Shown here piece after piece: positions 7,074 through 15,374 of a DNA stretch of 38,867 nucleotides. Under the pieces are notes generated by a model. It worked only from the letters and a program-made list of their open reading frames with translations, was not told the DNA's origin and made no database searches. The stretch lies in NCBI GenBank assembly GCA_900557045.1, contig USQY01000010.1:1-38867 (forward strand). The letters are read 5' to 3'. Position numbers and translations under genes: made by a program. This DNA is from an uncultured Clostridium sp. (lineage in GTDB: Bacteria; Bacillota; Clostridia; TANB77; CAG-508). Position 1 is the first letter of the stretch, and each line of letters opens with the position of its first letter.

Positions 7074-8762
7074 ATGGATGAAAAAATAGATATAAAAAAA
7101 ATGTTAGAAGAAAATAATATAAAAGTTCGTAAAGAACAACAAGTGGATACTAACATGGAGCATACATTAGGAAGAGCTCCAGATCCAAGTTTAATAAATG
7201 ATGAATACTCAACAGGAGGAGTAGAGGTCGATACTGATGAATTAATGAAAGGTAGACCTAATATGGTAGAAGGTGTTACATTACCAACTATAAATAAGGA
7301 TCAAAAAGCTAATATTGAAAGTTATTTATCAGAAATGAATGAAGACATAGAAGCTGCAAAAAAAAGACTAGAAAATACTGGGGAATATACTAGTGTTGCA
7401 GATCTATTTGTTAATGATGAAACAGGATTAGTTGTTAAGGAAGAACCAAAACCAGAAGATGATCCTGATGCTATAATAGTAGAAGAAGAAATCGAACCAA
7501 AAGTCGAATCAAAAGATGATTTCCAAAAAGAAAATAAAGTAGAAAATGAAGAAATACCTTATAAAAAAAATCAAGAAAAAGATGAAAAAATAGAATTAGA
7601 AGATGAAGAAAATATTGATGATGATATATTAGAAAAAGAAGTAGATAATAAAAAAGAAGAAGAAATAAAAACTACTGAAGATTTAAAGAGAAAATATGAA
7701 GAAGCTATAGTTATTATAGATAAATCTGGAATGGGTCATGTTGATTTTACTGATGAAGAAAGAAAAAAACTTGAACATGTTAAGAAAATAAAAGTAGAAG
7801 AAGTGGAAACTGTTTCATTAAAAACTATCAGAAGAAAAAAAGTTAAAAAAGGTTCTTCTGATGCTATAATTAAAAAAATAAATTCTGTAAAAGAAACTAC
7901 AATAGTATTACCAATATCTGGTATTACTGCTAGAGTGTCTGGATGTAGTACTTTTGAATTAATAGGTTTAGTTGATAATTCACAAAATACTAAAGATAAT
8001 TTAATAAGTAAATGGTCTTTAATACATTCTAAAGTAGTTGATACTTCTATAGGAAAAATGAATTTTAATACTTTCTTAAGATCAGTAGCACAATTAGAAT
8101 ATGATTGTTTTGTATATGGTATTCTTTGTGCAACTTATCCTGAAGAGGATGAGTTCCCATTAAAATGTCCTGAATGTAAACAAGATATAACACATAAATA
8201 TATGGTTAGGGGATTATTAAGAGCCGAAAGAATGTCTGATAAATTAAAAGAAGCATTTAAGAAAACAGTAGATGCATCATATATGAAATCTACAGCAGAA
8301 AAATGTTTCGATGAATCTTTATTAAATACAGAAGTGGCAATTGAATTACCTGAATCAGGTTTTTATGTAGGATTATCTGCACAATCAGCATATGATTTTA
8401 TTCATGATTCTGTAGAGTCAATAAATAAAATGGATGCAAAATATCAACAAGCTGCAATATTATCTTCAACAATAAATGTTATATGTGTCCCTGATCCAAG
8501 TGATCCTGGTGCATATTATGAAGTTGATGATAGTGAAGATATAATAAAATTAGTATACTCATTATGTGATAAAGATATAGGTATACTAGGTGCGAAAATA
8601 GGTAGTATGTTAGATGATATGGAATTCTCTTATGGATTATTTGATGTTAATTGTCCTAAGAAAAAATGTGGAAATCATATAGATTATATTCCTATAGACC
8701 TAGATTCTATACTTTTTCAAAAGTACCAACAAGCAATGGAAACCAATACCAGTATAGAATAG
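7074..8762 (+). CDS. gp26-like baseplate assembly protein with zinc-binding cysteine pairs
   Basis: 562 aa from ATG 7074 after AGGAGG. Residues 1-210 are highly acidic and probably disordered; 230-270 are basic; the folded part (about 275-555) carries two Cys pairs, CPECK (about 364-368) and CPKKKC (about 529-534), typical of the zinc site in large T4 gp26-type tail proteins. T4 gp26 is about 208 aa, so most of the N-terminal half is an addition. Synteny (after gp25, before a small gp51-like frame) supports a role in baseplate hub or tape-measure chaperoning, by analogy to lambda gpG/gpGT. Its 3' end overlaps the gp51-like frame in the -1 register, so a frameshift fusion is possible. Assignment is by context and cysteine pattern, not detailed similarity. 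Confidence 0.6.
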   Translation: MDEKIDIKKMLEENNIKVRKEQQVDTNMEHTLGRAPDPSLINDEYSTGGVEVDTDELMKGRPNMVEGVTLPTINKDQKANIESYLSEMNEDIEAAKKRLENTGEYTSVADLFVNDETGLVVKEEPKPEDDPDAIIVEEEIEPKVESKDDFQKENKVENEEIPYKKNQEKDEKIELEDEENIDDDILEKEVDNKKEEEIKTTEDLKRKYEEAIVIIDKSGMGHVDFTDEERKKLEHVKKIKVEEVETVSLKTIRRKKVKKGSSDAIIKKINSVKETTIVLPISGITARVSGCSTFELIGLVDNSQNTKDNLISKWSLIHSKVVDTSIGKMNFNTFLRSVAQLEYDCFVYGILCATYPEEDEFPLKCPECKQDITHKYMVRGLLRAERMSDKLKEAFKKTVDASYMKSTAEKCFDESLLNTEVAIELPESGFYVGLSAQSAYDFIHDSVESINKMDAKYQQAAILSSTINVICVPDPSDPGAYYEVDDSEDIIKLVYSLCDKDIGILGAKIGSMLDDMEFSYGLFDVNCPKKKCGNHIDYIPIDLDSILFQKYQQAMETNTSIE

Positions 8763-8938
8763 AGCGATTAGCTGTATTTGTAGATGAAATGATGGAATTG
8801 TTTGGAGGTACACACGCACATTATTTTTTACATGAATTAACGTATAAAGAAGCAATAGCATTGAGAGATGCACGAATCGAAAGAAAAACTAAGGAATTGA
8901 AGAAGGAGGAAGAAATGAGGAAGAAGATAAATTATTGA
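8666..8938 (+). CDS. gp51-like small tail-assembly protein, possibly expressed by frameshift
   Basis: An open frame in the -1 register relative to the gp26-like gene. It is open from 8660 and has ATG codons at 8666 and at 8789/8792, none with a convincing ribosome site. The protein-like part begins near residue 27: NQYQYRIERLAVFVDEMMEL, then FGGTHAHYFLHEL, TYKEAIALRDARIERK and a charged tail. The part before that looks like out-of-frame noise. Lack of a start signal plus sensible sequence right up to the overlap suggests the product is made as an extension of the gp26-like protein by -1 frameshifting, or from an internal start at 8789. Order matches T4 genes 26 and 51. Confidence 0.55.
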   Translation: MWKSYRLYSYRPRFYTFSKVPTSNGNQYQYRIERLAVFVDEMMELFGGTHAHYFLHELTYKEAIALRDARIERKTKELKKEEEMRKKINY

Positions 8939-8989
8939 TATAGTGAATTTCAAGAATCCAAAATTTTTTAATAAAGGATGGATTTAGAT

Positions 8990-9373
8990 ATGGGTATAGA
9001 TATGTTTATTAATCAGCTAATCCAATCAGGATTAGCTGACTATTCTTGTTTAGACTTAATATCAAACCATTATTTAAAAATACTAGAAGTTTATGAGATA
9101 ATACAGAAATTAAATATATCAGAGACTACAGAATATAATGCTAATTTAGATAACCTTAATGATATATTAACAGTAGAAGTTATTTTAGATAATGATTTTG
9201 AAGGAGATATTGATAGTCTAATTAATTCAGAAAGTTATTTTGAAATAAATATTAATGTAAATAATAATATATTGAGTATTGAAATAAATGATAGTGAATA
9301 TGAAAGTGAGGAGGAGTTATATGAAATTAGATTTGCTAGATACAAGGAAACTGATAATAGCCAATGGTCTTAA
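8990..9373 (+). CDS. acidic hypothetical protein (127 aa)
   Basis: I chose ATG 8990 (MGIDMFINQL), 11 nt after AAAGGA; the in-frame ATG at 8978 overlaps that ribosome site. The protein is acidic with repeated strand-like Asn/Ile/Asp stretches (INVNNNILSIEINDSEYES). Its last 53 nt overlap the start of the RNAP beta-prime gene in another frame, and the GAGGAGG used by that gene lies inside it, so translation is coupled. No recognised family; placement between tail genes and the polymerase gives no firm clue. Confidence 0.65.
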   Translation: MGIDMFINQLIQSGLADYSCLDLISNHYLKILEVYEIIQKLNISETTEYNANLDNLNDILTVEVILDNDFEGDIDSLINSESYFEININVNNNILSIEINDSEYESEEELYEIRFARYKETDNSQWS

Positions 9374-10877
9374 AGAAGTATCAAATCCTATTTTATATGA
9401 AACAGGCTATATTCCCACACCAGATGGTTTATTATCTATGGAAATATTCGGTACTACTTCTCGAGAAAGAAAAGAAACTTATGCATATATAGATTTAGGA
9501 GGTCCTTTTTTACATCCATATGTATATAAAATAATGAGAAGAGTCGAAAGAAATATTGAACATATTGTACATGGGAGAAAAAGTTATATAATAACAGATG
9601 ATGGTAGTATAAAACAAGATCCTGAAGGTAGTACGGGATTAATGTGGTTATATCGAAACTGGGATAAAATAAAATTTAAGAAAAATGATTCAAACGTTCG
9701 TAATGAACGTATTGTATTATTAGAAAGTACTAAAAAAGATGTTTTATTTTGTAAACAATGGATAGTAATACCTGCATTTTATAGAGATGTTAATTATAAA
9801 AATGTAGGTCAAGGAAAAATATCAAATAATGAATTAACTGATTTATATTGTAAATTATTAAAATATGCTAATATGTATAAATCATCAACTGAATTTGAAT
9901 TCTTAGCTAATTCAACTATAGGTAGAATTCAAGATACATTAGTAGAATTGTATGATTATTTTAAGCAAAAAATAGAAAAGAAAAGAGGTTTAATAAGACA
10001 ATCATTATTGGGTAAATCTGTAGATTATGGATGTCGTGCAGTTATAACAGCACCACAATTTGGTGAAACATATAAAGATAATCCAGTTGATTTTTATCAT
10101 TGTGGATTACCTATATCAATAACATGTACAACATTTTTCCCATTTGTCTTATATGAAATGAGAACACTATTTAGAGAAATGTATGAAAAATTAAATTATA
10201 AAATTGAGGATTTGTCCTTATATAATCCTAAATTAAGTGGTTCTGCAGAATTAGCACCTTTTGACTTAGTATATAATGAAGATACATTTAAAAATATCAT
10301 GGATACATTTACTCGTTCATATGGTGATAGATTTGAAAAAATACCGATACCATTAGTAGAAGAACAAAAGTATCCTATATATTATAAAATAAATGTTAAT
10401 GGTGTGGATAGAGATATGTCATATACAGATTTATTATATATAGCAACATATAGAGCTATTGAAAATAAACATGTTTATATAACTAGATATCCTGTATTAA
10501 ATCATTTAGGTACGTTTCCTAATAAAATTAGAATAATATCTACTTTAAAAACAATGCCTGCTGTTGTAAATGGTGAAAAATATGATTATTATCCTGTAGT
10601 AGATTTTAGTATGAGTAAAAATGATGTTGCAACATTCTTTTTTGATGTATTAAAAATGTCAAATGTATATTTAAAAGCAATAGGTGGCGATTATGACGGT
10701 GACCAAACTTCTATAAAAGGAGTTTTCTCATTAGAAGCGAATGATGAATGTGACAAGATAGTTAAATCTAAGAGAAATATATTGGATGCAAATGGTGATA
10801 ATATAAGATTAACAACAAATGAAGCAATACAAACCTTATATTGTTTAACAAAGAGAGATCCTAAATTTAAAGGATAA
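9321..10877 (+). CDS. phage RNA polymerase beta-prime, N-terminal half with catalytic loop
   Basis: 518 aa from ATG 9321 after GAGGAGG. It follows bacterial RpoC from near the N-terminus: SNPILYETGYIPTPDGLLSM and EIFGTTSRERK (the DGLFCERIFGP region), IDLGGPFLHPYVYKIMRRV (the clamp helix region), RQSLLGKSVDYGCRAVIT (the LLGKRVDYSGRSVI region) and G-G-D457-Y-D459-G-D461-Q (the NADFDGDQ magnesium loop). After it, SKRNILDANGD and NEAIQTLYCLTK match the segment ending in LGLYYLT. All three catalytic Asp residues are kept. The gene stops shortly after this point, as in jumbo phages whose beta-prime is split into separate polypeptides; the C-terminal half and beta are not in this window. The product should join a phage-encoded multisubunit RNA polymerase. 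Confidence 0.9.
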   Translation: MKLDLLDTRKLIIANGLKEVSNPILYETGYIPTPDGLLSMEIFGTTSRERKETYAYIDLGGPFLHPYVYKIMRRVERNIEHIVHGRKSYIITDDGSIKQDPEGSTGLMWLYRNWDKIKFKKNDSNVRNERIVLLESTKKDVLFCKQWIVIPAFYRDVNYKNVGQGKISNNELTDLYCKLLKYANMYKSSTEFEFLANSTIGRIQDTLVELYDYFKQKIEKKRGLIRQSLLGKSVDYGCRAVITAPQFGETYKDNPVDFYHCGLPISITCTTFFPFVLYEMRTLFREMYEKLNYKIEDLSLYNPKLSGSAELAPFDLVYNEDTFKNIMDTFTRSYGDRFEKIPIPLVEEQKYPIYYKINVNGVDRDMSYTDLLYIATYRAIENKHVYITRYPVLNHLGTFPNKIRIISTLKTMPAVVNGEKYDYYPVVDFSMSKNDVATFFFDVLKMSNVYLKAIGGDYDGDQTSIKGVFSLEANDECDKIVKSKRNILDANGDNIRLTTNEAIQTLYCLTKRDPKFKG

Positions 10878-10880
10878 ATA

Positions 10881-10918
10881 TAAAAGATGTTATAGTCCAA
10901 AGACTATAACATCTTTTA
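10881..10918. terminator. bidirectional terminator between convergent genes
   Basis: A 17 bp stem (TAAAAGATGTTATAGTC and its complement) with loop CAAA, 3 nt after the RNAP beta-prime stop. It lies between the end of the rightward block and the end of the leftward gene 10953-11405. Confidence 0.9.
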
Positions 10919-10952
10919 TTAATCAAATAAATCATTGAATTTATTTTCATAC

Positions 10953-11405
10953 TTATTTATCATCAGATATTTCCTCAACATCATCTATTTTTGGTAATGT
11001 TGCTTTTTTATCTAATTTATTATTCTTTTTATCTTTTTTTAATTGTTTTTCTTCTGATTCTTTATTTTCATCTTTACCTTTTGTTGCATTACAAATAGTT
11101 GTTTTTTCAAATATATTTAAATCTGATTTATTCTCAGGTGACCCAACTATGGTAACAGATTCAATAGGTGGATGTACTTGACAATATTTCTTTGTTAATT
11201 TTTGATTTATCATTTCACATAGTATTCTTTCATCACTAAATTGTACTTTTCTACGAGAACCATCTTCCATTACTTCAAATACTTCAAAACCTAAAGAAAC
11301 CATATCTAATACTTTTTTCAATGGTATTTCTTGAGGAGTTAGAATAGGTCCTTTAATTCCACCAAATCCTGGAATTTTTTTATTACTCGTTATAACAAAT
11401 TTCAT
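10953..11405 (-). CDS. hypothetical protein with lysine-rich C-terminal tail
   Basis: 150 aa from ATG 11405 after AAAGGAG. Residues 1-65 look like a small folded domain (GFGGIKGPILTPQEIPLKK, then VLDMVSLGFEVFEVMEDG), followed by a region with CQVHPPIESVTIVG and a disordered Lys/Asp/Glu-rich tail from about 105. Part of a four-gene leftward run (10953-14108) with short spacers. No recognised family; likely a virion or assembly component by context only. Confidence 0.7.
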   Translation of the reverse strand: MKFVITSNKKIPGFGGIKGPILTPQEIPLKKVLDMVSLGFEVFEVMEDGSRRKVQFSDERILCEMINQKLTKKYCQVHPPIESVTIVGSPENKSDLNIFEKTTICNATKGKDENKESEEKQLKKDKKNNKLDKKATLPKIDDVEEISDDK

Positions 11406-11420
11406 CTATATCAACTCCTT

Positions 11421-11810
11421 TTATTTATGTCTTTTTTTCTTAAATTCTTCTTCAGGTTCAACATTTTTTGTTTCTTGAGGTGTTACTACTGGTTTTTCTT
11501 GTTTTGGTTCCATCTTAGGTTCAACCTTTTTAGGTTGTGGTTGAGGTTTTGGTTTCTCAACAACATCTATTATTTGATATGCTTTATTATCTAAATCTAT
11601 TTCAAAATTATATAATCTTGGTCTTTTAAATTGTCCTTGAGTTTCTAATAAAACATATTCATTTCTTCTAAGAATATCCAATAATAACATAGTTTCAACT
11701 AATTGTGGTTCTTTAGATACATTTAATTTATTTTTAATTTCATTACTAATTAGACGTTCTATTATACATTTACCATATAATACTCCGTCTTTTCTATATA
11801 ATGTTAACAT
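11421..11810 (-). CDS. hypothetical protein with Pro/Lys/Glu-rich tail
   Basis: 129 aa from ATG 11810 after AGGAGG, 15 nt before the next gene. Residues 1-80 are a compact alpha/beta domain (MLTLYRKDGVLYGKCIIERL onward); residues 82-129 are a low-complexity tail of PKPQPQPKK-type sequence. Both this and the downstream neighbour end in charged disordered tails. Function unknown. Confidence 0.7.
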   Translation of the reverse strand: MLTLYRKDGVLYGKCIIERLISNEIKNKLNVSKEPQLVETMLLLDILRRNEYVLLETQGQFKRPRLYNFEIDLDNKAYQIIDVVEKPKPQPQPKKVEPKMEPKQEKPVVTPQETKNVEPEEEFKKKRHK

Positions 11811-11866
11811 AAAATAACCTCCTATAAAATATTATTTTACTCTATGTCTTATTGTTTTAAAACATA

Positions 11867-12793
11867 TTAAAATATATCATCAACTATATTTTGTGCTTTT
11901 TCATATAAAGACATTGATTCTTTATCATCTATATTTTCTTCTATTATTTCACCATCTTCATATAAAGATGCTTCTTCTTCCATCATATCAATAAGTTCTT
12001 CTCTTGAATATAGTTCATTATCAAAATCAAATGATTCTTTACGTATTTTACTTTTTATTTTTTTCTTTAAATTATTTTTTAGTTCTTCTCGTTTTTCAGG
12101 TAATTTTTTATTATATATTTCATCATCTAACCATTGTCTAAATTTTTTTGCTTGTTCAGCAACTTTAGGATTATCATCCTTAAATAAAAGTGTAAATCCT
12201 TTATCAACATCATCCAACCATAATTCAAATTTACTAAGATCTCTTATTGTACTACAAGCTTTTAATAATTTAGTTACAGTTGATTTAGTAATAGGATCTC
12301 CTTTACTATATTTATATACTCTCTTTTTAAATTGTTTTGTACTATAATTTGCTGTTGCTAATCCTGATGCTGCTCCAATAGCTGATACTAAAGCTATTGA
12401 AGGTATTCCTAATCCTCCTGTTATTGCTGAAAATGCACCTATTGCTCCACCTGTTGCAGCTAATGCTTTTTTACTAGTTGCAGTAACATCGTTAGTTTTT
12501 CTTGTTACATCTCTTAGTTTTTGTTCTATTTTTTTACCTTCTTCAACAATTTCATCATAATCAGGAATATAAGATTCAGTTATTCTTTTTAATTTTTTAT
12601 TCAATTCCTCTTCCTGATTATATTCAGGTATTTTAGATAAAATTTTGTTTAATTCTGATTCAGGTATTTCAGCTTCACCATCTTCATCTATAAATATATC
12701 CATTATAGCAGAATCTGTAGCTTCAACCATAAGTTCATTAATGTTTTCAATTCTATTGTCTTCATCAATTATTTGTCTTAAATTTTCTAACAT
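11867..12793 (-). CDS. hypothetical protein with central Gly/Ala hydrophobic hairpin
   Basis: 308 aa from ATG 12793 after AAAGGAGTTG. Acidic helical N-terminus, coiled-coil-like region about 60-105, then a Gly/Ala-rich hydrophobic stretch at about 108-148 (ALAATGGAIGAFSAITGG and the following LVSAIGAASGLA) that could form a membrane hairpin, then a long charged helical C-terminus. The sequence RKESFDFDNEL near the C-terminus resembles LTESFDFSDED in the zinc-finger protein at 4652-6496. A structural or membrane-penetrating role is possible but unproven. Confidence 0.7.
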   Translation of the reverse strand: MLENLRQIIDEDNRIENINELMVEATDSAIMDIFIDEDGEAEIPESELNKILSKIPEYNQEEELNKKLKRITESYIPDYDEIVEEGKKIEQKLRDVTRKTNDVTATSKKALAATGGAIGAFSAITGGLGIPSIALVSAIGAASGLATANYSTKQFKKRVYKYSKGDPITKSTVTKLLKACSTIRDLSKFELWLDDVDKGFTLLFKDDNPKVAEQAKKFRQWLDDEIYNKKLPEKREELKNNLKKKIKSKIRKESFDFDNELYSREELIDMMEEEASLYEDGEIIEENIDDKESMSLYEKAQNIVDDIF

Positions 12794-12830
12794 TTTTTAT
12801 TCAACTCCTTTAAATTTAATTTTTTAAGCA

Positions 12831-14108
12831 TTATAATATTGTTTTAGAAAGAAATTTTTTATAACAACGTTTTATACAGAATAGCACAAGAGGTATCTTT
12901 ATAAAACTAAACCAATTTAAATCAAAGAATAATTCATCATCTAATTTTTCTAAATTTATATCATGTATTGATTCTATATTGTTATTGATGTATTTTATCA
13001 GTATCTTATCAAATTCGGTAAACTCTCCAATATCTTCATTATTAATATCTTTTGATTGTAGATAAAATATAGGAATTTTGACAAAATCTTTTTTTGATTC
13101 TCCATCGTTTCCTATATTATTTTCTTTCATTGCTCTCAATAATCTAGGTTCAATATAATCCATATCCCCGTTATTAAATCTAACACTACCACATAACACA
13201 CTATAATAATAAAATATAGAATATATATTAGATATTTCTACTAATCTGAATTTATTATTCAATAATCTCTTTGGTTTTTGTAATTCAAATGCTTTATAAA
13301 TAGAATTATCATATTCTAGTTCAAAAGAACAACATGAATCTTCATTTGTTAAATAAATTGCTTTATGCGATTCATGATCATATAATAAACTATTTCTTTG
13401 AATAAACATATTTAAATATCTATCATATACTGTATTTTTATTTATATCTACATATATAAATGTGTTATATTTTTTATTGTAAAAATAATTTACATATTTA
13501 CGAGATAGTTCATAATATATATCTTTTAACTTAACTATTAATTCTAATATTTCATCTTCTAATATACATTTATCTTCAGTACCAATATTATCAACAATAC
13601 ATGTGTATTTACCACTAATTTGTTCATCAATTTTATTGGATTCTTCTTCATCAACATATTTTATATGATATGTTACTTTATAATAATTATGTGATTTTAT
13701 TGTGTCATAATTAACTTCATTAACTTCAAATAAAAATTCCCTACCTTTATGTTCTAATACAAAAAAATCATGAGGGTAAGGTTTTATAGTATTAGGTAGT
13801 ATAGTTAATTCACTTTCAAATTCAGTATCTAAACCCTCTTCCTGCTCTTCAATAGCTAATTGTACTGCTTGAAAATCATAAACAGGAAAGTTTTTAATTT
13901 CATTATACTTTATAGGAGAATTATATCCTAATACTTTTTCAACATTAGAGAATCCTAAATCTACAGTACTTTCATTTATGCATATATTATACCAAGTAAC
14001 ATACATCGGTGTTTGTTCTTGAAAACGACTAAACTGTGTATTTAATTTATCCTCATATTTAAATATATTATTATTTATAAAATCCCTTTCATTGAATTTA
14101 AAACCCAT
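12831..14108 (-). CDS. hypothetical, virion-like protein (425 aa)
   Basis: I chose ATG 14108 (MGFKFNERDF), spaced correctly from GAGGTG; an upstream GTG in frame lies within that ribosome site. The N-terminal half has a beta-rich pattern (TPMYVTWYNICINESTVDL, KPYPHDFFVLEHKGREFLFE, HNYYKVTYHIKYVD), which I associate with uncharacterised structural proteins of large phages; this is an impression. The C-terminal half is helical and ends in a hydrophobic, basic segment (IKIPLVLFCIKRCYKKFL). First gene of the 10953-14108 leftward run. The 197 bp upstream gap is very AT-rich and should hold its promoter; I could not match it to the recurrent promoter. Confidence 0.7.
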   Translation of the reverse strand: MGFKFNERDFINNNIFKYEDKLNTQFSRFQEQTPMYVTWYNICINESTVDLGFSNVEKVLGYNSPIKYNEIKNFPVYDFQAVQLAIEEQEEGLDTEFESELTILPNTIKPYPHDFFVLEHKGREFLFEVNEVNYDTIKSHNYYKVTYHIKYVDEEESNKIDEQISGKYTCIVDNIGTEDKCILEDEILELIVKLKDIYYELSRKYVNYFYNKKYNTFIYVDINKNTVYDRYLNMFIQRNSLLYDHESHKAIYLTNEDSCCSFELEYDNSIYKAFELQKPKRLLNNKFRLVEISNIYSIFYYYSVLCGSVRFNNGDMDYIEPRLLRAMKENNIGNDGESKKDFVKIPIFYLQSKDINNEDIGEFTEFDKILIKYINNNIESIHDINLEKLDDELFFDLNWFSFIKIPLVLFCIKRCYKKFLSKTIL

Positions 14109-14288
14109 GAATATCACCTCACTTTCAATAATAAATATATTAACCTTTATAATTTTGTTTAATTAATATAAATTATACATAACAATATAATAAGTGATTC
14201 TTGAATATTCACTAAAATAACATTTTTTAATAAAAAAATTGTATAATCAAATGTTATATTCGATCTTCCCTATATTAATTATTTTTAT

Positions 14289-14324
14289 ATATGAAGTTAG
14301 AGTTTTTATACTCTAACTTCATAT
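14289..14324 (-). terminator. terminator overlapping the end of the primase gene
   Basis: ATATGAAGTTAGAG/CTCTAACTTCATAT with an 8 nt loop. The hairpin includes the last six codons and stop of the primase gene (14306), so termination is built into the coding end. Confidence 0.7.
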
Positions 14325-15322
14325 AATTTTATTTCTTTTTCAGTTACTCCATAATCTTTACTTAAAGAATTATAATATAAATTTACACTATTAACAAATG
14401 GTTCTATTCTTTCAATCATATTATAATAATATTTTGGAGGTCTATCCGAATCTGAAAAAATATTTACATTTACATCACAAACTACTCCTTGATTCATAAT
14501 ATATTTTATTACATTTAAATATCCAGCTCCATTTATAGCAGTATATATCATATTATCTTCATATTTTTTAAATATATGATAATATAATCCTAATATATCA
14601 AATACCCCTTCAGCAATATTTATTGTTTTCATTTCTGTTGAAAAAGGATCTATGTTATTAGGCATTATATAAAATTTGCCTGTTGTATCAAAATTTTTAA
14701 GTACTTTATAAATATAATATCTTTTATTATTACCCGAAATATCTCTAAAGTTTATAAAATCATTTTTTGCTGACAAAAATCCGACATGTTCATTTTGTAA
14801 ACTTATTGCTTTTTCTATAGAACAATTTAAATTTTCTATATTATTATACTTCATTAATCCAAGAAAATCATATATGATTTTCTTGTTATTTAATTCTTCT
14901 ATATCTAATTTTAATCCTAGTCTGTGTTCTATATATTTATGTTTTTTAATTACACCATCAGTTATTTTTAATTCAGGAAATTTCAAATCTAACTTTTGTT
15001 TATTAATTATAATACCACTTTTTTTACTAGATAATCTATTATATTTTTTTAATGCTGATGCATATTCTGTACTAACATTTCCTATCATTGCTAATGTATC
15101 TGATGTTAATAATCCTGATATATTACATCTGAGACAACGGAACACAATAGGTTCATTATCATCTGGATTTATACGTATATTTAAATGGTGATGGTTTGGA
15201 TCTTTAACACTGTCACCACAAAAAGGACATCTAACACCTAATTCATTATTACTATATGATGATGGAAATATTGTATGCGTTATTTCTTCTATTAATTCTA
15301 GTTTAAATTCTTTTGAATCCAA
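14306..15322 (-). CDS. DnaG-type DNA primase
   Basis: 338 aa. The most likely start is TTG 15322 (MDSKEFKLEL), 8 nt after GGAGGTGG; a GTG further up overlaps that site. The zinc-binding domain has C32-P-F-C35 and C63-L-R-C66, a CCCC version of the CHC2 finger. The TOPRIM half has INIAEGVFDILGLY (catalytic Glu in AEGVFD) and VNIFSDSDRPPKYY (the DxD metal pair). It is shorter than cellular DnaG (about 600 aa) and has no helicase-interaction domain, like other phage primases. It should synthesise RNA primers at the phage fork. A terminator is embedded in its 3' end. A promoter was not identified. Confidence 0.85.
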   Translation of the reverse strand: MDSKEFKLELIEEITHTIFPSSYSNNELGVRCPFCGDSVKDPNHHHLNIRINPDDNEPIVFRCLRCNISGLLTSDTLAMIGNVSTEYASALKKYNRLSSKKSGIIINKQKLDLKFPELKITDGVIKKHKYIEHRLGLKLDIEELNNKKIIYDFLGLMKYNNIENLNCSIEKAISLQNEHVGFLSAKNDFINFRDISGNNKRYYIYKVLKNFDTTGKFYIMPNNIDPFSTEMKTINIAEGVFDILGLYYHIFKKYEDNMIYTAINGAGYLNVIKYIMNQGVVCDVNVNIFSDSDRPPKYYYNMIERIEPFVNSVNLYYNSLSKDYGVTEKEIKLYEVRV

Positions 15323-15350
15323 TATAACCACCTCCTTACAAAAAATAAAT

Positions 15351-15374
15351 ATAGCAAGGGAAAATCCCTTACTA
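15351..15374 (-). terminator. terminator after the 15372-16874 gene
   Basis: ATAG-AAGGG/CCCTT-CTAT stem with one internal mismatch, loop AAAAT, then ATTTATTTTTT on the minus strand. It overlaps the stop codon of the upstream gene and is followed by the primase ribosome site. Confidence 0.65.
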
